Origin: Tolypothrix sp. FACHB-123
GTDB taxonomy: Bacteria > Cyanobacteriota > Cyanobacteriia > Cyanobacteriales > Nostocaceae
Direction: 5' to 3'
Length of the DNA: 64,000 nucleotides
NCBI RefSeq assembly: GCF_014697075.1
Contig: NZ_JACJRE010000004.1
Span: 62,001-126,000 of the forward strand
A program made the translations under genes and the position numbers. Each line of letters starts with the position of its first letter. The first letter of the stretch is position 1. Shown here piece after piece: positions 45,711 through 54,746 of this stretch. The notes beneath the pieces are model-generated. The model ran no database searches, was not told the origin of the DNA, and worked only from the letters and a program-made list of their open reading frames with translations.

Positions 45711-46847
45711 TTAATCAAATTGAACTTCAATAATCGATAAATCATCCTCAAAAGCTTCTTGAGAACGCAAAGCCATTAAATAATTCAAGACTTGTTCTAG
45801 ATGAGGTTCAATGTTATGCCTCAAGCTACTGAGGAGGTGAATAAATGCATCCAAACTCCAAAGTTTGCCATCTATTTTTGTGATTTCGTAAGCGCCGTCA
45901 CTAAAAATATAAAGAGTGCTACCTGTTTTAATTTCGCAACAACCATCAGTATATTGTGCTTCTGGGAACATCCCAACCGGCATACCGGGGGTTCTTAAAA
46001 GTTCAACTTCAACGTTATGGGATTTTTCACCAGATAATAATATTGCTGGTGGATGTCCGGCGCTCGCATAAATTAACTGTCGCTTAACTCTGTTATATAC
46101 GCCATACCAGATAGTAAAGTATTTATCATTTTGATAACTAATTTGAAAAGTGTCATTTAATGCTTTTAAGACATGACTGGGTTGATAGTAATTTAAATTG
46201 CCAACTGAATGCGATCGCAGAAAATTTAACACGGAAATAGAAGGGAGAGTAGCCTTCAATCCATGTCCAGCAGTATCTAGTAGGTAAATTATTAAACAAT
46301 CTCGATCGAGCCAGTAGTAATCAAAGCAATCGCCACCGAGTTGGCGGGAGGGAAGAAAGCGGTAATTGATGCGCAAAGGTTCAGTAATGGGAAGAGGTAA
46401 AAGCGATCGCACATAGTCTGCGGCTTCGGTTAATTCTGCTTCTAAAAGTTGCTTTTGGGTTTGCAAATCCCGGCTCAAAATATGCAATCTCAATCCGGCT
46501 CTTACCCTTGCTTGCAATTCGTTCTGTTCGATGGGTTTAGAGATAAAATCGTCAGCACCAGCATCTAAACCTTTGACGCGATCTGCAACAGAATCTAAAG
46601 AAGTTAATAAAATAAAAAATATAGTAGATAATTTGGAATCTGTTTTAATGCGATTACAGACTTCCAAACCATCTAAACCAGGCATAATCCAATCACAAAT
46701 AATTAGTGCGGGATGAAAAGCTAGTACTTGATTAATCCCTTCTTCACCATTACTCGCAGTGATTACTTCGTAACCCTGTTTTTCTAATATTCTTTTTAGG
46801 AGTATTAAAATTGAAGTATCATCATCAATTACTAATATTTTAAACAT
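45711..46847 (-). CDS. Receiver plus PP2C (RsbU-like) phosphatase
   Basis: 378 residues from the ATG at 46847 (MFKILVIDDDTS); a longer frame to 46874 has no support. Receiver domain about 1-120 with the acid pair (DDD) and the phospho-Asp in LIICDWIMPGLDG. After a coil (QTQKQLLEAELTEAADYVRSLLP) comes the PP2C/SpoIIE domain: SRQLGGDCFDYYWLD, LLDTAGHGLKATLPSI, YASAGHPPAILL, and LYIFSDGAYEITKIDG with metal-binding Asp residues. Expected to dephosphorylate a STAS protein such as the one next to it when its receiver is phosphorylated. No histidine kinase nearby. Confidence 0.9.
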   Translation of the reverse strand: MFKILVIDDDTSILILLKRILEKQGYEVITASNGEEGINQVLAFHPALIICDWIMPGLDGLEVCNRIKTDSKLSTIFFILLTSLDSVADRVKGLDAGADDFISKPIEQNELQARVRAGLRLHILSRDLQTQKQLLEAELTEAADYVRSLLPLPITEPLRINYRFLPSRQLGGDCFDYYWLDRDCLIIYLLDTAGHGLKATLPSISVLNFLRSHSVGNLNYYQPSHVLKALNDTFQISYQNDKYFTIWYGVYNRVKRQLIYASAGHPPAILLSGEKSHNVEVELLRTPGMPVGMFPEAQYTDGCCEIKTGSTLYIFSDGAYEITKIDGKLWSLDAFIHLLSSLRHNIEPHLEQVLNYLMALRSQEAFEDDLSIIEVQFD

Positions 46848-46916
46848 AGAAAAAGGCGATAAAAAATAGTGCATAAAGTGCTAGGAATTAGTAATAAAAA
46901 TTTACTTATTAGCACT

Positions 46917-46958
46917 AATGGGTTAGTAAGCTTGCGCCAGCAATCTTACTAACCCATT
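46917..46958 (-). terminator. Terminator hairpin between DUF1350 and REC-PP2C genes
   Basis: AATGGGTTAGTAAG (46917-46930) / CTTACTAACCCATT (46945-46958), a perfect 14-bp stem, 40 bp past the DUF1350 stop on the reverse strand. Confidence 0.8.
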
Positions 46959-47000
46959 TCTCAGATCCAGACTTGATTACTTTGTCAGAGCCATACATAA

Positions 47001-47795
47001 TTATGGCGGTGAAAGAGGGTTTAACCACAAGAGCATAGCATTTTTTAGTTGGTTCAAGTCACGGTATGCTTCTTGTTTAAACCATTGTCCTAAAGCATCA
47101 AAAGGCGTAAAAGATGCTCCTGGTTGCCATTTTATATCTTGCCCTAAAGGTGTAGTATGAGTTCCTGGTAAAATTTGAACTGTCACCATTTCTGGAAAGC
47201 GTTCTTGTAAAATTTGGCTTAAAGCTTTTGATTGGTCAAGGGTATCATTGCTAAATTTAATTAATAAGTTGCGCCGGATATTATAGCGTTCTTGTACCAG
47301 CTTGTTAGTTTCTAGGGGTGTGGGGGTAAACTCAATTGCTAAAGCCGAATTCAACTGCTCTACTAAGGGGATAGCATCTTTAGCAGCATAATTATTAAAA
47401 GAGATGAGAATATTACCTGCACGTTCTACATCAAAGACGCTACCGGTGAGGAGGTGGAGTTTACAACCCATGCTATGTCCAATTCCGTAGATGGGAAGGT
47501 AGGCTTTGCGTAATGCTGAAGAGTCTTGGAGACGTTCGAGAGTGCGCTCAAAATTCAGCAGTACAGATTTAGCGATCGCAATATGATCTAGGGTATTGAC
47601 AAAAGGCGTCGCAATAATTAGATAACCTTTAGCAGCTAGTTGTTCTAGTAGCCAACGGTAAGTGAGATGGGGTGCAGTTGCAACAAAAGCACCTCCTAAA
47701 AAATGGATGATACCGATAGGATTTCGGGGAATTAGCACCCAATTACCTCGAATTTCTTTCCAGTCCATGCGGATAGGTGATCGCTTAATTAACAT
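47001..47795 (-). CDS. DUF1350 alpha/beta hydrolase-like protein
   Basis: 264 residues; a Met at residue 10 is an alternative start. Matches cyanobacterial/plant DUF1350: WVLIPRNPIGIIHFLGGAFVATAPHLTYRWLLEQLA, then YGIGHSMGCKLHLL (nucleophile-elbow-like GHSMG) and VQILPGTHTTPLGQD near the end (candidate His). So a serine-hydrolase fold is likely, substrate unknown. Separate from the following glycosyltransferase by 90 bp on the same strand. Confidence 0.82.
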   Translation of the reverse strand: MLIKRSPIRMDWKEIRGNWVLIPRNPIGIIHFLGGAFVATAPHLTYRWLLEQLAAKGYLIIATPFVNTLDHIAIAKSVLLNFERTLERLQDSSALRKAYLPIYGIGHSMGCKLHLLTGSVFDVERAGNILISFNNYAAKDAIPLVEQLNSALAIEFTPTPLETNKLVQERYNIRRNLLIKFSNDTLDQSKALSQILQERFPEMVTVQILPGTHTTPLGQDIKWQPGASFTPFDALGQWFKQEAYRDLNQLKNAMLLWLNPLSPP

Positions 47796-47885
47796 ATCTT
47801 TATGTTAGAGCAGCGATCGCAGCACTGGAAGATTTTACCTGAAAGTTGTTGATGGTTGACTGTTGACTGTTGTCTGGGAATTACT

Positions 47886-48905
47886 CTATTTGGTTTGCTC
47901 AATGCGATCTACAGCTTGTACTGCACCATTAATATAAAAAGGTACAGATGAATTTTTGACTGACTTTGCTTGCTCTAGGAGAAAATTAACAGTTTTTTTG
48001 ATGTGTAGTAGCTGGTTGTCGAGTTTCATATTCTCAATATTGTGGATGCAATAACTGTTGCAAGCTCTTTTATTTTGGCGATCGTATAATCGCTCTAAGG
48101 CTAAGGCGACTAAAGGTACACCGACAGCAGCACATTCATAAACTGTGTTGTAACCCCCTCCACCAACGACAACATCAGCTGCGGCTAAACATTCAATTCC
48201 TGGATGGTGGGATATCCACAAATTTTCTGGACATTCTTGTGGACAATTAGCAGCTAAAATTCTGACTGCACAATCAGGGAAATTTTGCTGTAAATGTATA
48301 GCTAATTTACCAAATAAAGCTAACTCTGATGTTTTACCAGATGCACAAACCAGGATAGTTTTGACAGATGGATCGACTCGCAGAATATGCGATCGCGTGG
48401 TTACTCTATCTGGTAATTCCCAAGAGTTACGAATTAACCAGGGTTCTGTATGTTGGACTATAGGTAGATCGCAAAATGCTAAATCTTTACCTTCACCAGG
48501 GACAATAACTTTATCAAAGTTTTCTCGCACAAAACTCCGTAAGTTTTTGGCTGCTACATAGCGTGAGTTAATATCCCGATGAATCAAAATCCGGGGAACA
48601 TGATCCAATTGAGGTAATATATCTGCTAACTCACCGCCTAATCCTCTGGGGAATGTATCAATAATTAAGCGATCGTAGGCAGTGTTATACAATATATCTC
48701 TGACTTGTAAGCAAGTCTGTGAAGCACCTGTATTTTCAGGAATTAAATAGATAAAACAGCCTTCATCATCTATTTGTTTAGCATAGGGACTATTGGTAAT
48801 AATTTTGACATTTCTTTGTGTTGTGGCTATTCTCCCCAAAGATAAAGCACGAGTCAAATGTCCCCAACCGCCACCCAAAGCGTAAATCAGCCAAGTCTCC
48901 GTCAA
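47886..48905 (-). CDS. GT28/MurG-like glycosyltransferase
   Basis: 339 residues. N-terminal WLIYALGGGWGHLTRALSLGR with the glycine-rich acceptor-side loop of GT-B enzymes, then DRLIIDTFPRGLGGELADIL and C-terminal HPGIECLAAADVVVGGGGYNTVYECAAVGVPLVALALERLYDRQ, a MurG/UGT-type donor site (GGGGxNT). It differs from MurG of peptidoglycan synthesis. Probably sugar transfer to a lipid or polysaccharide; sugar unknown. Same strand as DUF1350. Confidence 0.78.
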   Translation of the reverse strand: MTETWLIYALGGGWGHLTRALSLGRIATTQRNVKIITNSPYAKQIDDEGCFIYLIPENTGASQTCLQVRDILYNTAYDRLIIDTFPRGLGGELADILPQLDHVPRILIHRDINSRYVAAKNLRSFVRENFDKVIVPGEGKDLAFCDLPIVQHTEPWLIRNSWELPDRVTTRSHILRVDPSVKTILVCASGKTSELALFGKLAIHLQQNFPDCAVRILAANCPQECPENLWISHHPGIECLAAADVVVGGGGYNTVYECAAVGVPLVALALERLYDRQNKRACNSYCIHNIENMKLDNQLLHIKKTVNFLLEQAKSVKNSSVPFYINGAVQAVDRIEQTK

Positions 48906-49374
48906 GATTAAGTTACCTTACTCTCACTAAAAATTAAGATATAAAATTATCGACATTGCATAAATGTAGGATGAATTAAAATGTGATAGCCAGACTAAAG
49001 GTTGATTTTTCAGGTGTTTACGCCCAAAATGTCAAAATTCCTATGCTTTGTGTCTAGCAGGGAAAAAATTTCATCACATCAATGAGCAACACCAATTTTT
49101 ATACCAATTAACACAATTTTAGCGGCAGATATACCTTTAAATAGTCAACTGAGGTATATCATATATGTCGCTTTATCGGCTCAAATTTATAAAATTTAGC
49201 ACTTAAAATTATAATCTATTACTTATTTATTGAGTATATTCAAAACTGAAAAGCATATAAATGCAGATAAAAACCGATAAATACAGATAAATTGCTGGTT
49301 AAATACAAACACTGAAAGTAGAGATACAGGGGAGGTGGGGAGGCGCAGAAATGATCAATCACAACGGATAAATT
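48906..49374. other. Intergenic, 469 bp
   Basis: AT-rich spacer between the MurG-like gene start and the end of the FHA gene. No gene, no HIP1 site, no strong hairpin seen. Should carry the promoter of the MurG-like gene. Confidence 0.5.
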
Positions 49375-49983
49375 TCAACTTGCTCCCATATCGCTTTCAA
49401 AATCAGCATCTTGCTCTGTTTCTAAACTTACAGCATCCGCTTCCGTAAAGTCTACATTACCAGTCTCAGGGTCGTAGGAATAGCGATCGCGGTCTTCATA
49501 ATAATCTCTACCCCAACCTGAGCGATAATTACCATATTCGGAATAATAGGCGTAGTCATCCTCGTAAGTTTGGTTACAATCAGGACAGCCTGTCCTATCA
49601 GTACGACCACAGCGACGCTTAAATAAGAAGCCTACCATGCGATCGCACTCCCAAACTTGAGTTGTAAAAATTACCACGATTTCACAAGCACCAATGGAAA
49701 TGCGATCGCCATTTTTTAGAATACCACCAATCACCTGTACGCCATTAATTTTGATGCCATTACTGGTATTTTGATCAGTAATTACTAATTCTTGATTTTG
49801 CCAATCAATTAAAGCATGGTAATCTGCAATTAAGTCATCTTCAATGGCTATTCTTGAAACTCTTTGTTCATTAATTTGTTGTGGCATTTCTGAAAAAGAT
49901 CGCCCAATAGCTACTGGAGTTTCTAATAATGGTTCTCGCTGTTCTTCGCTATTGGGATCTAGCCAACTTAACTGAACTTGCAA
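49375..49983 (-). CDS. FHA-domain protein
   Basis: 202 residues. FHA phospho-threonine binding domain at about 1-110: PVAIGRSFSEMP, VSRIAIEDDLIADYHALID, NTSNGIKINGVQVIGGILKNGDRISIG. Then a four-cysteine segment (CDRMVGFLFKRRCGRTDRTGCPDC) that could bind zinc, and a Tyr/Asp-rich acidic tail (DDYAYYSEYGNYRSGWG) with no clear fold. Last gene of a three-gene operon, start 3 bp past the lipoprotein stop. FHA suggests coupling to a Ser/Thr kinase elsewhere. Confidence 0.82.
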   Translation of the reverse strand: MQVQLSWLDPNSEEQREPLLETPVAIGRSFSEMPQQINEQRVSRIAIEDDLIADYHALIDWQNQELVITDQNTSNGIKINGVQVIGGILKNGDRISIGACEIVVIFTTQVWECDRMVGFLFKRRCGRTDRTGCPDCNQTYEDDYAYYSEYGNYRSGWGRDYYEDRDRYSYDPETGNVDFTEADAVSLETEQDADFESDMGAS

Positions 49984-49986
49984 AGT

Positions 49987-50676
49987 TTATTTTCCTCCTG
50001 TTAAATTGACAGCATAAGCTAAACCAGCTTGCTGCTCGCGGGTGAGAACATCAAAGCCAAAGCAGGTAAATGCTATTGGCGATAATTGAGATTTTGTGGA
50101 AAAAATTGTTTTTGATGGTGCTTTAATTAACGAAGTTTTATCATTTTTTACTTTTATTTGATAAACCAAATTTTTATTCGGTGTTACTATCTCAAAACCA
50201 TTATTACGTGACTGAATCAGATAAACTGCTTTTTTCGCTCCATCTTCTAACTGATACTCGCTGTTATTCTGTTTTCTCAAAATATATAAATCTTGTTTTT
50301 GATTAGCATCTTTCAGCTTCCAACCGCCTTGTTCGCTGACTACATAACCTAATACTGTCTCCGATACATTTTTGATTTTAATTTTTCCTTGTTTATCAGC
50401 TTTAATCCTGGCTAATTCTTTATTCTTCCCATCAACTAATTTTGCACCATCTGCTTCTGGCTTCATCGTAAATAATTCTGTACCACCCTCAGTCTTAAAT
50501 TTAATTTTCTCCTGAGTTGCAGCTACATTAGTAGCCACTGGTGGAGTTTGAGAACTGCTATTCTTACTGTTATTACTATTACTCGCTACTTCATTACCAG
50601 ATTTAGCACTACCACAACTAACGATAGTAGTGACTAATAATAATGCTAAAAAACTTCTCAGAATTATGATTTTCAT
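49987..50676 (-). CDS. Lipoprotein with repeated beta-strand segments
   Basis: 229 residues. Signal with lipobox VSC (ALLLVTTIVSCGSAKS), a Ser/Asn-rich linker, then short repeats of the form (K/E)FxTEGGTELFTMKPEADGAKL, LVDGKNKELARIKAD, GYVVSEQGGWKLKDANQK, YILRKQNNSEYQLEDGAKK, YLIQSRNNGFEIV, which look like a beta solenoid of about 20-residue turns. The end (IAFTCFGFDVLTREQQAGLAYAVN) may be amphipathic. Family not recognised. Between the membrane gene and FHA gene with gaps of 9 and 3 bp, so one transcript. Confidence 0.72.
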   Translation of the reverse strand: MKIIILRSFLALLLVTTIVSCGSAKSGNEVASNSNNSKNSSSQTPPVATNVAATQEKIKFKTEGGTELFTMKPEADGAKLVDGKNKELARIKADKQGKIKIKNVSETVLGYVVSEQGGWKLKDANQKQDLYILRKQNNSEYQLEDGAKKAVYLIQSRNNGFEIVTPNKNLVYQIKVKNDKTSLIKAPSKTIFSTKSQLSPIAFTCFGFDVLTREQQAGLAYAVNLTGGK

Positions 50677-50685
50677 AATTTTATA

Positions 50686-51588
50686 TTATTTAGAAAGTAC
50701 TTTCGCTAAATTTAATACTTGATAAAGGCTAAGAAACATCATTGTAATTGTTTCATATATTTCTTTACTATTACCTGCTACCTGGGGAGCCATCCTCACA
50801 TTCAGATGTACAGCCTTGTCTGTCAATTTGACATTCCGTAAATGAGATAAGTAAGGTAACTTTACCGCATTACTGACTTCATTTTGCAAAATTTTAACTG
50901 CTCCGTAACGGCGTTGAGGATAATTTAAGCTGAGAACTATATCTAACCCTATATCGGTACTTTTCGTTTTATATTTGCTTTTACCACTGCTACCACGTTT
51001 CCAACCATATTGAGTTTTTGCAGCTTCAGTAGCAGTTAATAAAAACCTAGTTTTATCCAAAAACTGTCCTGTTAATTTCAACCATTCATTTTGATATTTA
51101 TCTATTTTCCAGTCACTCTTAGTGGGATGAGGTACAGTTTCTACTATATTTTCTTTAATTCTCGTCTTTTTAAACGATAATTGGATTTCTATTTCGCTAG
51201 CTGCATCCATATCTCGCGCTAGCATTTCCACAAGTCGCTGTGTAACTTCATAGCGAGAATTAATAATATTTAACTTTCGCAGCTTGAATTTTTTAAACAA
51301 TTCATAGATTATTGCAAATATTAAACCGATAATTCCTAAAAACAGCGCCAATATTAATAAAGATACGGCTGGAAACTGAGGCATTAATAAAAATAATATA
51401 AAACCTAAAACAACGCAGCCAATTATGCCGTAAAAATAATTTAGCGCTCGTTGAGCATATTTACTCTGCTGTAGTTCTGCTAATTGATCTATACCTGCTA
51501 TTTCTTGCAAATCAGCAATGATTGTACTAATATTTGCTTTTGCCGTATAAATTTGGTTTTGTCTAAATTTTAGAAATTCAATCGGCAT
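50686..51588 (-). CDS. Hypothetical membrane protein, operon with lipoprotein and FHA
   Basis: 300 residues. Two adjacent membrane segments at about 58-98 (FYGIIGCVVLGFILFLLMPQF, then LLILALFLGIIGLIFAIIYEL). The first 40 residues are a coil-like soluble region; the rest (about 105-300) is soluble, with KSKYKTKSTDIGLDIVLSLNY, RRYGAVKILQNEV, and RMAPQVAGNSKEIYETITMM. Not recognised. First gene of the three-gene operon; promoter expected upstream at 51589-51802. It could form an envelope or cytosol sensing unit with its partners, which is inference. Confidence 0.72.
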   Translation of the reverse strand: MPIEFLKFRQNQIYTAKANISTIIADLQEIAGIDQLAELQQSKYAQRALNYFYGIIGCVVLGFILFLLMPQFPAVSLLILALFLGIIGLIFAIIYELFKKFKLRKLNIINSRYEVTQRLVEMLARDMDAASEIEIQLSFKKTRIKENIVETVPHPTKSDWKIDKYQNEWLKLTGQFLDKTRFLLTATEAAKTQYGWKRGSSGKSKYKTKSTDIGLDIVLSLNYPQRRYGAVKILQNEVSNAVKLPYLSHLRNVKLTDKAVHLNVRMAPQVAGNSKEIYETITMMFLSLYQVLNLAKVLSK

Positions 51589-51802
51589 TTTCTTAAAACT
51601 CCATTTATTAAATTAAAAATACTTTTATTAAGTTTATTGACAAAATATATAAAATTTTACTTTTTTAGCGCTGTTCTTTGTATGTCATCAAGAAAAGTAA
51701 TTTAGGTAAACAAATATAATTACTATATATTAGCAATATATACAATGTGGCTGTCAGTATATCAAACAGAAAATTAGGTGTCAACGGAATTTCTATACAT
51801 TA

Positions 51803-52993
51803 ATGAATAGATCAAAAATTGCTTATATTGCCTTTGATACAGTTCCTGCGCCTAAAGGTGCAGCTATTCATATACAAGCTTTTTATATTGCTTTAGCCAC
51901 AGCTTTTGAAGATATTCATCTAATCACAGTTTCTCCCACAGTAACAGGTATAGATGCTCAAAAAATCTATCCGCAAGTTAGACAAACTACATTTACAGCA
52001 ATAGGAGAGACTTTAATTCACAGAGTTTTATATTTTCGGCATTTACTTCTAAATTGGTTACAAGGAAAGAGATTTGACTGTATACATATACGTTCAATTT
52101 ACGAAGGTTTTCCTATCGCTAGGAATAAACAAAAATATTGCGATCGCCTAATTTTTGAAGTTAACGGTTTACCATCAATTGAGTTAAAATATCGCTATCC
52201 TGCCGTAGCTGAAGATAGAGAGTTACTACATAAATTGCATTCTCAAGAGCAAATTTGTTTAGAAGCTGCCGATTTAATTATCACTCCTAGCAAGATTACC
52301 AGCGAATATCTACAAAATCGTGGCATTTCTGTAGATAAAATCCGTGTAATTCCCAACGGCGTAGATTTAAAAATATTTACAAATAACCAAGGACACATAA
52401 CAAATGACAAACTAGAAATTATCTACTTTGGTACACTTTCACCTTGGCAAGGGGTAAATCTAGCCGTTGAAGCATTAGCCTTAATTAATCGAGAATTTCC
52501 TGTCAGTTTGAAAATTATTGGACAAGCCAGAGAATATCAAATTAAAGCATTAAAACAGCTAGCATTAAAACTGGGAGTGGCAGATAAATTAACTATTTTA
52601 GAACCAACTTCTCAAACTCAATTGGTGAAACATATTCACACCAGTGATGTAATTTTCGCTCCTTTAATGCCAAGCGATCGCAATTTAGTCCAAGGTTGTT
52701 GTCCTTTAAAGATTTTAGAAGGGATGGCGACGGGAATACCTGTAATTGCTAGCGATTTACCAGTAGTTAGGGAATTAGGAGAAGATGGAGTACATTTTTT
52801 ATTAGTTAAGCCAGGTTCAGCCAAATCTTTAAAAGATGCCGTGTTACGCTGGCAAAATGAGCCAGAATTAGGGCAAAAACTAGCGATAAATGCCCGTCAG
52901 CGAATAGAAGATAATTATACTTGGCAACATGCTGGCGCAGCTTTAATTAAAGCTTATACAGAATTGGGAATTAAACGAGCGATTAAAGTTTGA
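51803..52993 (+). CDS. Glycosyltransferase family 4
   Basis: 396 residues. GT-B enzyme, GT4: the N-terminal half YIAFDTVPAPKGAAIHIQAFY with an unusual start, and the C-terminal half VRVIPNGVDLKIF, YFGTLSPWQGVNLAVEALAL, FAPLMPSDRNLVQGCCPLKILEGMATGIPVIASDLPVVREL, which carry the donor-sugar EGMATGIPV motif. Probably polysaccharide or glycolipid synthesis. Convergent with the next gene: their coding ends overlap by 40 bp (52954-52993), on opposite strands. No glycan cluster beyond these two is evident. Confidence 0.88.
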   Translation: MNRSKIAYIAFDTVPAPKGAAIHIQAFYIALATAFEDIHLITVSPTVTGIDAQKIYPQVRQTTFTAIGETLIHRVLYFRHLLLNWLQGKRFDCIHIRSIYEGFPIARNKQKYCDRLIFEVNGLPSIELKYRYPAVAEDRELLHKLHSQEQICLEAADLIITPSKITSEYLQNRGISVDKIRVIPNGVDLKIFTNNQGHITNDKLEIIYFGTLSPWQGVNLAVEALALINREFPVSLKIIGQAREYQIKALKQLALKLGVADKLTILEPTSQTQLVKHIHTSDVIFAPLMPSDRNLVQGCCPLKILEGMATGIPVIASDLPVVRELGEDGVHFLLVKPGSAKSLKDAVLRWQNEPELGQKLAINARQRIEDNYTWQHAGAALIKAYTELGIKRAIKV

Positions 52994-54117
52994 AGTTGCA
53001 ACTTTTCCTGAGCTAGGGAATATTCAGTTAAAATGCGATCGCGTGCAGCTTGGCTAATTTTATTTTTCTCTTCATCTGTTAACGTCAAATATTCCAACAC
53101 CGCCTCACCTAGCTTGTGCAACTGCGAACGAGGTAGCAAAAAGCCATCTTTACCATGTGTAATCACCTCCGGAATCCCACCCGCATCACTGGCGATACAA
53201 CCACAACCACAAGCCATTGCTTCTAACAACGCATTTGGCATACCTTCCCACAGTGAAGGCTGAAGATAAACATCACACAAGCGTAGATATTCAGCCACCG
53301 CCTCCGGATTTGGTAAATGTCCTGTGATAATTATTCTTTGGGCATTTTCTGGCTGATGAGTTTTATACAATTGCAGCACTGATTCTTGAGAAGGGCGTAC
53401 CTCACCAATAATTAACAAACAAGCAGGACGCACTTGTCGAACTGTTGTTAAAGCATTCAATAAAAATTGCTGCCCTTTTTTATCCCTTAATTCCCCACAA
53501 AATCCCAAAACTACCTCATCTGCGGCAATTCCTAATTCTTCCCTGCTAATTTCTACCTTCTTTGCTGGCGGAGAAAATATTTCTGTATCAACAGCATTTT
53601 TCAATACCAACACATCACCCCGCCCACCCAGTAGCTGAATTTTGCGCGACATATCAGCACTTACTGCCGTAATCACCTTGGTGTGTTGTAGCGTCCATTG
53701 TAAACGGGCAAAATCTCCCGGTGGAAACATTTCGCGGTCAATATCATTACCACGGGCGCTAACTGTACTCGGTAATCCCACAAGTGCAGCAAACCAAGTA
53801 GCCAAAAAACCACTGGGAAACAAATAATGTCCCCATATAGCATCATAACCAGAGGCAGAATGTAACCATTCCAGAACATTTAATGTATGAGGCATCGTCA
53901 TGTCCCAATGACGATATAACCCAATACGATAAACACGAATATTTGCTTCCTTAGTTTCCGGTGGTAAAACCTCACCTGGTTGGAGGTAACGACTCCAAGT
54001 CACAACATCAACTTCAACACCCAGTTGTGACAGCGTCCCTACCAACCGCGTTGCACTCCTAGCCAAACCACCCAAATCTGGCGCAAATCTCTCTGTAATG
54101 AAAAGTAGGCGTGTCAT
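52954..54117 (-). CDS. Glycosyltransferase family 4
   Basis: 387 residues. GT4 with a clear N-terminus: LLFITERFAPDLGGLARSATRLVGTLSQLG, WGHYLFPSGFLATWFAALVGLP, then VLKNAVDTEIFSP, GFCGELRDKKGQQFLLNALTTV and PSLWEGMPNALLEAMACGCGCIASDAGGIPEVI. Retaining donor site with the EGMPNALLEAMACG motif. Acceptor unknown. Its 3-prime end overlaps the 3-prime end of the other GT4 gene by 40 bp. The HIP1 repeat array begins 70 bp upstream of its start codon. Confidence 0.9.
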   Translation of the reverse strand: MTRLLFITERFAPDLGGLARSATRLVGTLSQLGVEVDVVTWSRYLQPGEVLPPETKEANIRVYRIGLYRHWDMTMPHTLNVLEWLHSASGYDAIWGHYLFPSGFLATWFAALVGLPSTVSARGNDIDREMFPPGDFARLQWTLQHTKVITAVSADMSRKIQLLGGRGDVLVLKNAVDTEIFSPPAKKVEISREELGIAADEVVLGFCGELRDKKGQQFLLNALTTVRQVRPACLLIIGEVRPSQESVLQLYKTHQPENAQRIIITGHLPNPEAVAEYLRLCDVYLQPSLWEGMPNALLEAMACGCGCIASDAGGIPEVITHGKDGFLLPRSQLHKLGEAVLEYLTLTDEEKNKISQAARDRILTEYSLAQEKLQLQTLIARLIPNSV

Positions 54118-54191
54118 GACTTTCCTTTAGCTCATTTCCGCCTTGTAATTATCTCTTACAGAATGGGAATAAAGGAGTAAAGTTTAACTTT

Positions 54192-54451
54192 GCGATCGCA
54201 TTCTTCAAAACTACAAAAAGGCGATAACTTCGTTAAGCTGCGCTAACGCACTTCTCAAAACTACCAAAATGCGATTGCACTCTCTCCACTACAACAAAAA
54301 CGCGATTGCACTTCTCAAAACTACCAAAATGCGATCGCACTTCTCAAAAACCAAATGCGATCGCACTCCTCAAAACTACTAAAATGCGATCGCACTTCTC
54401 CAACACCACAAATGCGTAGCCGTAAGGCTTGTCGTCAGACATCGCACTACA
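54192..54451. repeat. HIP1-based direct repeat array A
   Basis: Eight units of about 26-31 bp (longer where a hairpin element is inserted). Each begins with GCGATCGC or a near match followed by ACTTCTCAAAACTACCAAAAT or close variants. Two units have the octamer expanded by other sequence: GCGATAACTTCGTTAAGCTG CGCTAACGC (54220-54248) and GCGTAGCCGTAAGGCTTGTC GTCAGACATCGC (54414-54445). Same direction as array B at 55096-55448. Flanks the toxin gene on its 3-prime side; no spacers, so not CRISPR. Confidence 0.75.
54414..54445. repeat. Hairpin element GCGTAGCC...CATCGC inside array A
   Basis: 32-bp element, identical in sequence to 55124-55155 in array B. It occupies the place of a HIP1 octamer in its repeat unit and has complementary arms (GCC...GGC). 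Confidence 0.7.
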
Positions 54452-54456
54452 AATCT

Positions 54457-54738
54457 CTAGCCCAGCAAACGTTTAAGCTGCTTATACACTTCATCGTCGT
54501 TACGTTTACCGACTAAAATTACCTCGACCAAATCTGCATCTATATCAAAGCGGTAAACAATACGATATTCTCCAGAATCTACGCGATAGTATCCTGGATA
54601 ACCAATTAATTCTTTATAATCTGCGGGTAAGGGGTCAACATTGAGTGACATTACTTTTTTCGCTATTTGGGCAGCGATTTTGGGTTGTAAACCTTTGAGA
54701 AAATCGAGAACCGTCTCTAAACCATCTAATTTTGCCAT
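54457..54738 (-). CDS. RelE/ParE-type toxin
   Basis: 93 residues. Type II toxin fold: AKLDGLETVLDFLKGLQPKIAAQIAKKVMSLN, then DPLPADYKELIGYPGYYRVDSGEYRIVYRFDID and VEVILVGKRNDDEVYKQLKRLLG, the RelE/ParE pattern of Y-R-V/D-x-G-x-Y-R-I. RelE members cleave mRNA on the ribosome; ParE members hit gyrase; this sequence does not decide. Start lies 8 bp past the antitoxin stop, so one operon. 3-prime end is next to repeat array A. Confidence 0.88.
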   Translation of the reverse strand: MAKLDGLETVLDFLKGLQPKIAAQIAKKVMSLNVDPLPADYKELIGYPGYYRVDSGEYRIVYRFDIDADLVEVILVGKRNDDEVYKQLKRLLG

Positions 54739-54746
54739 ACCATAAA

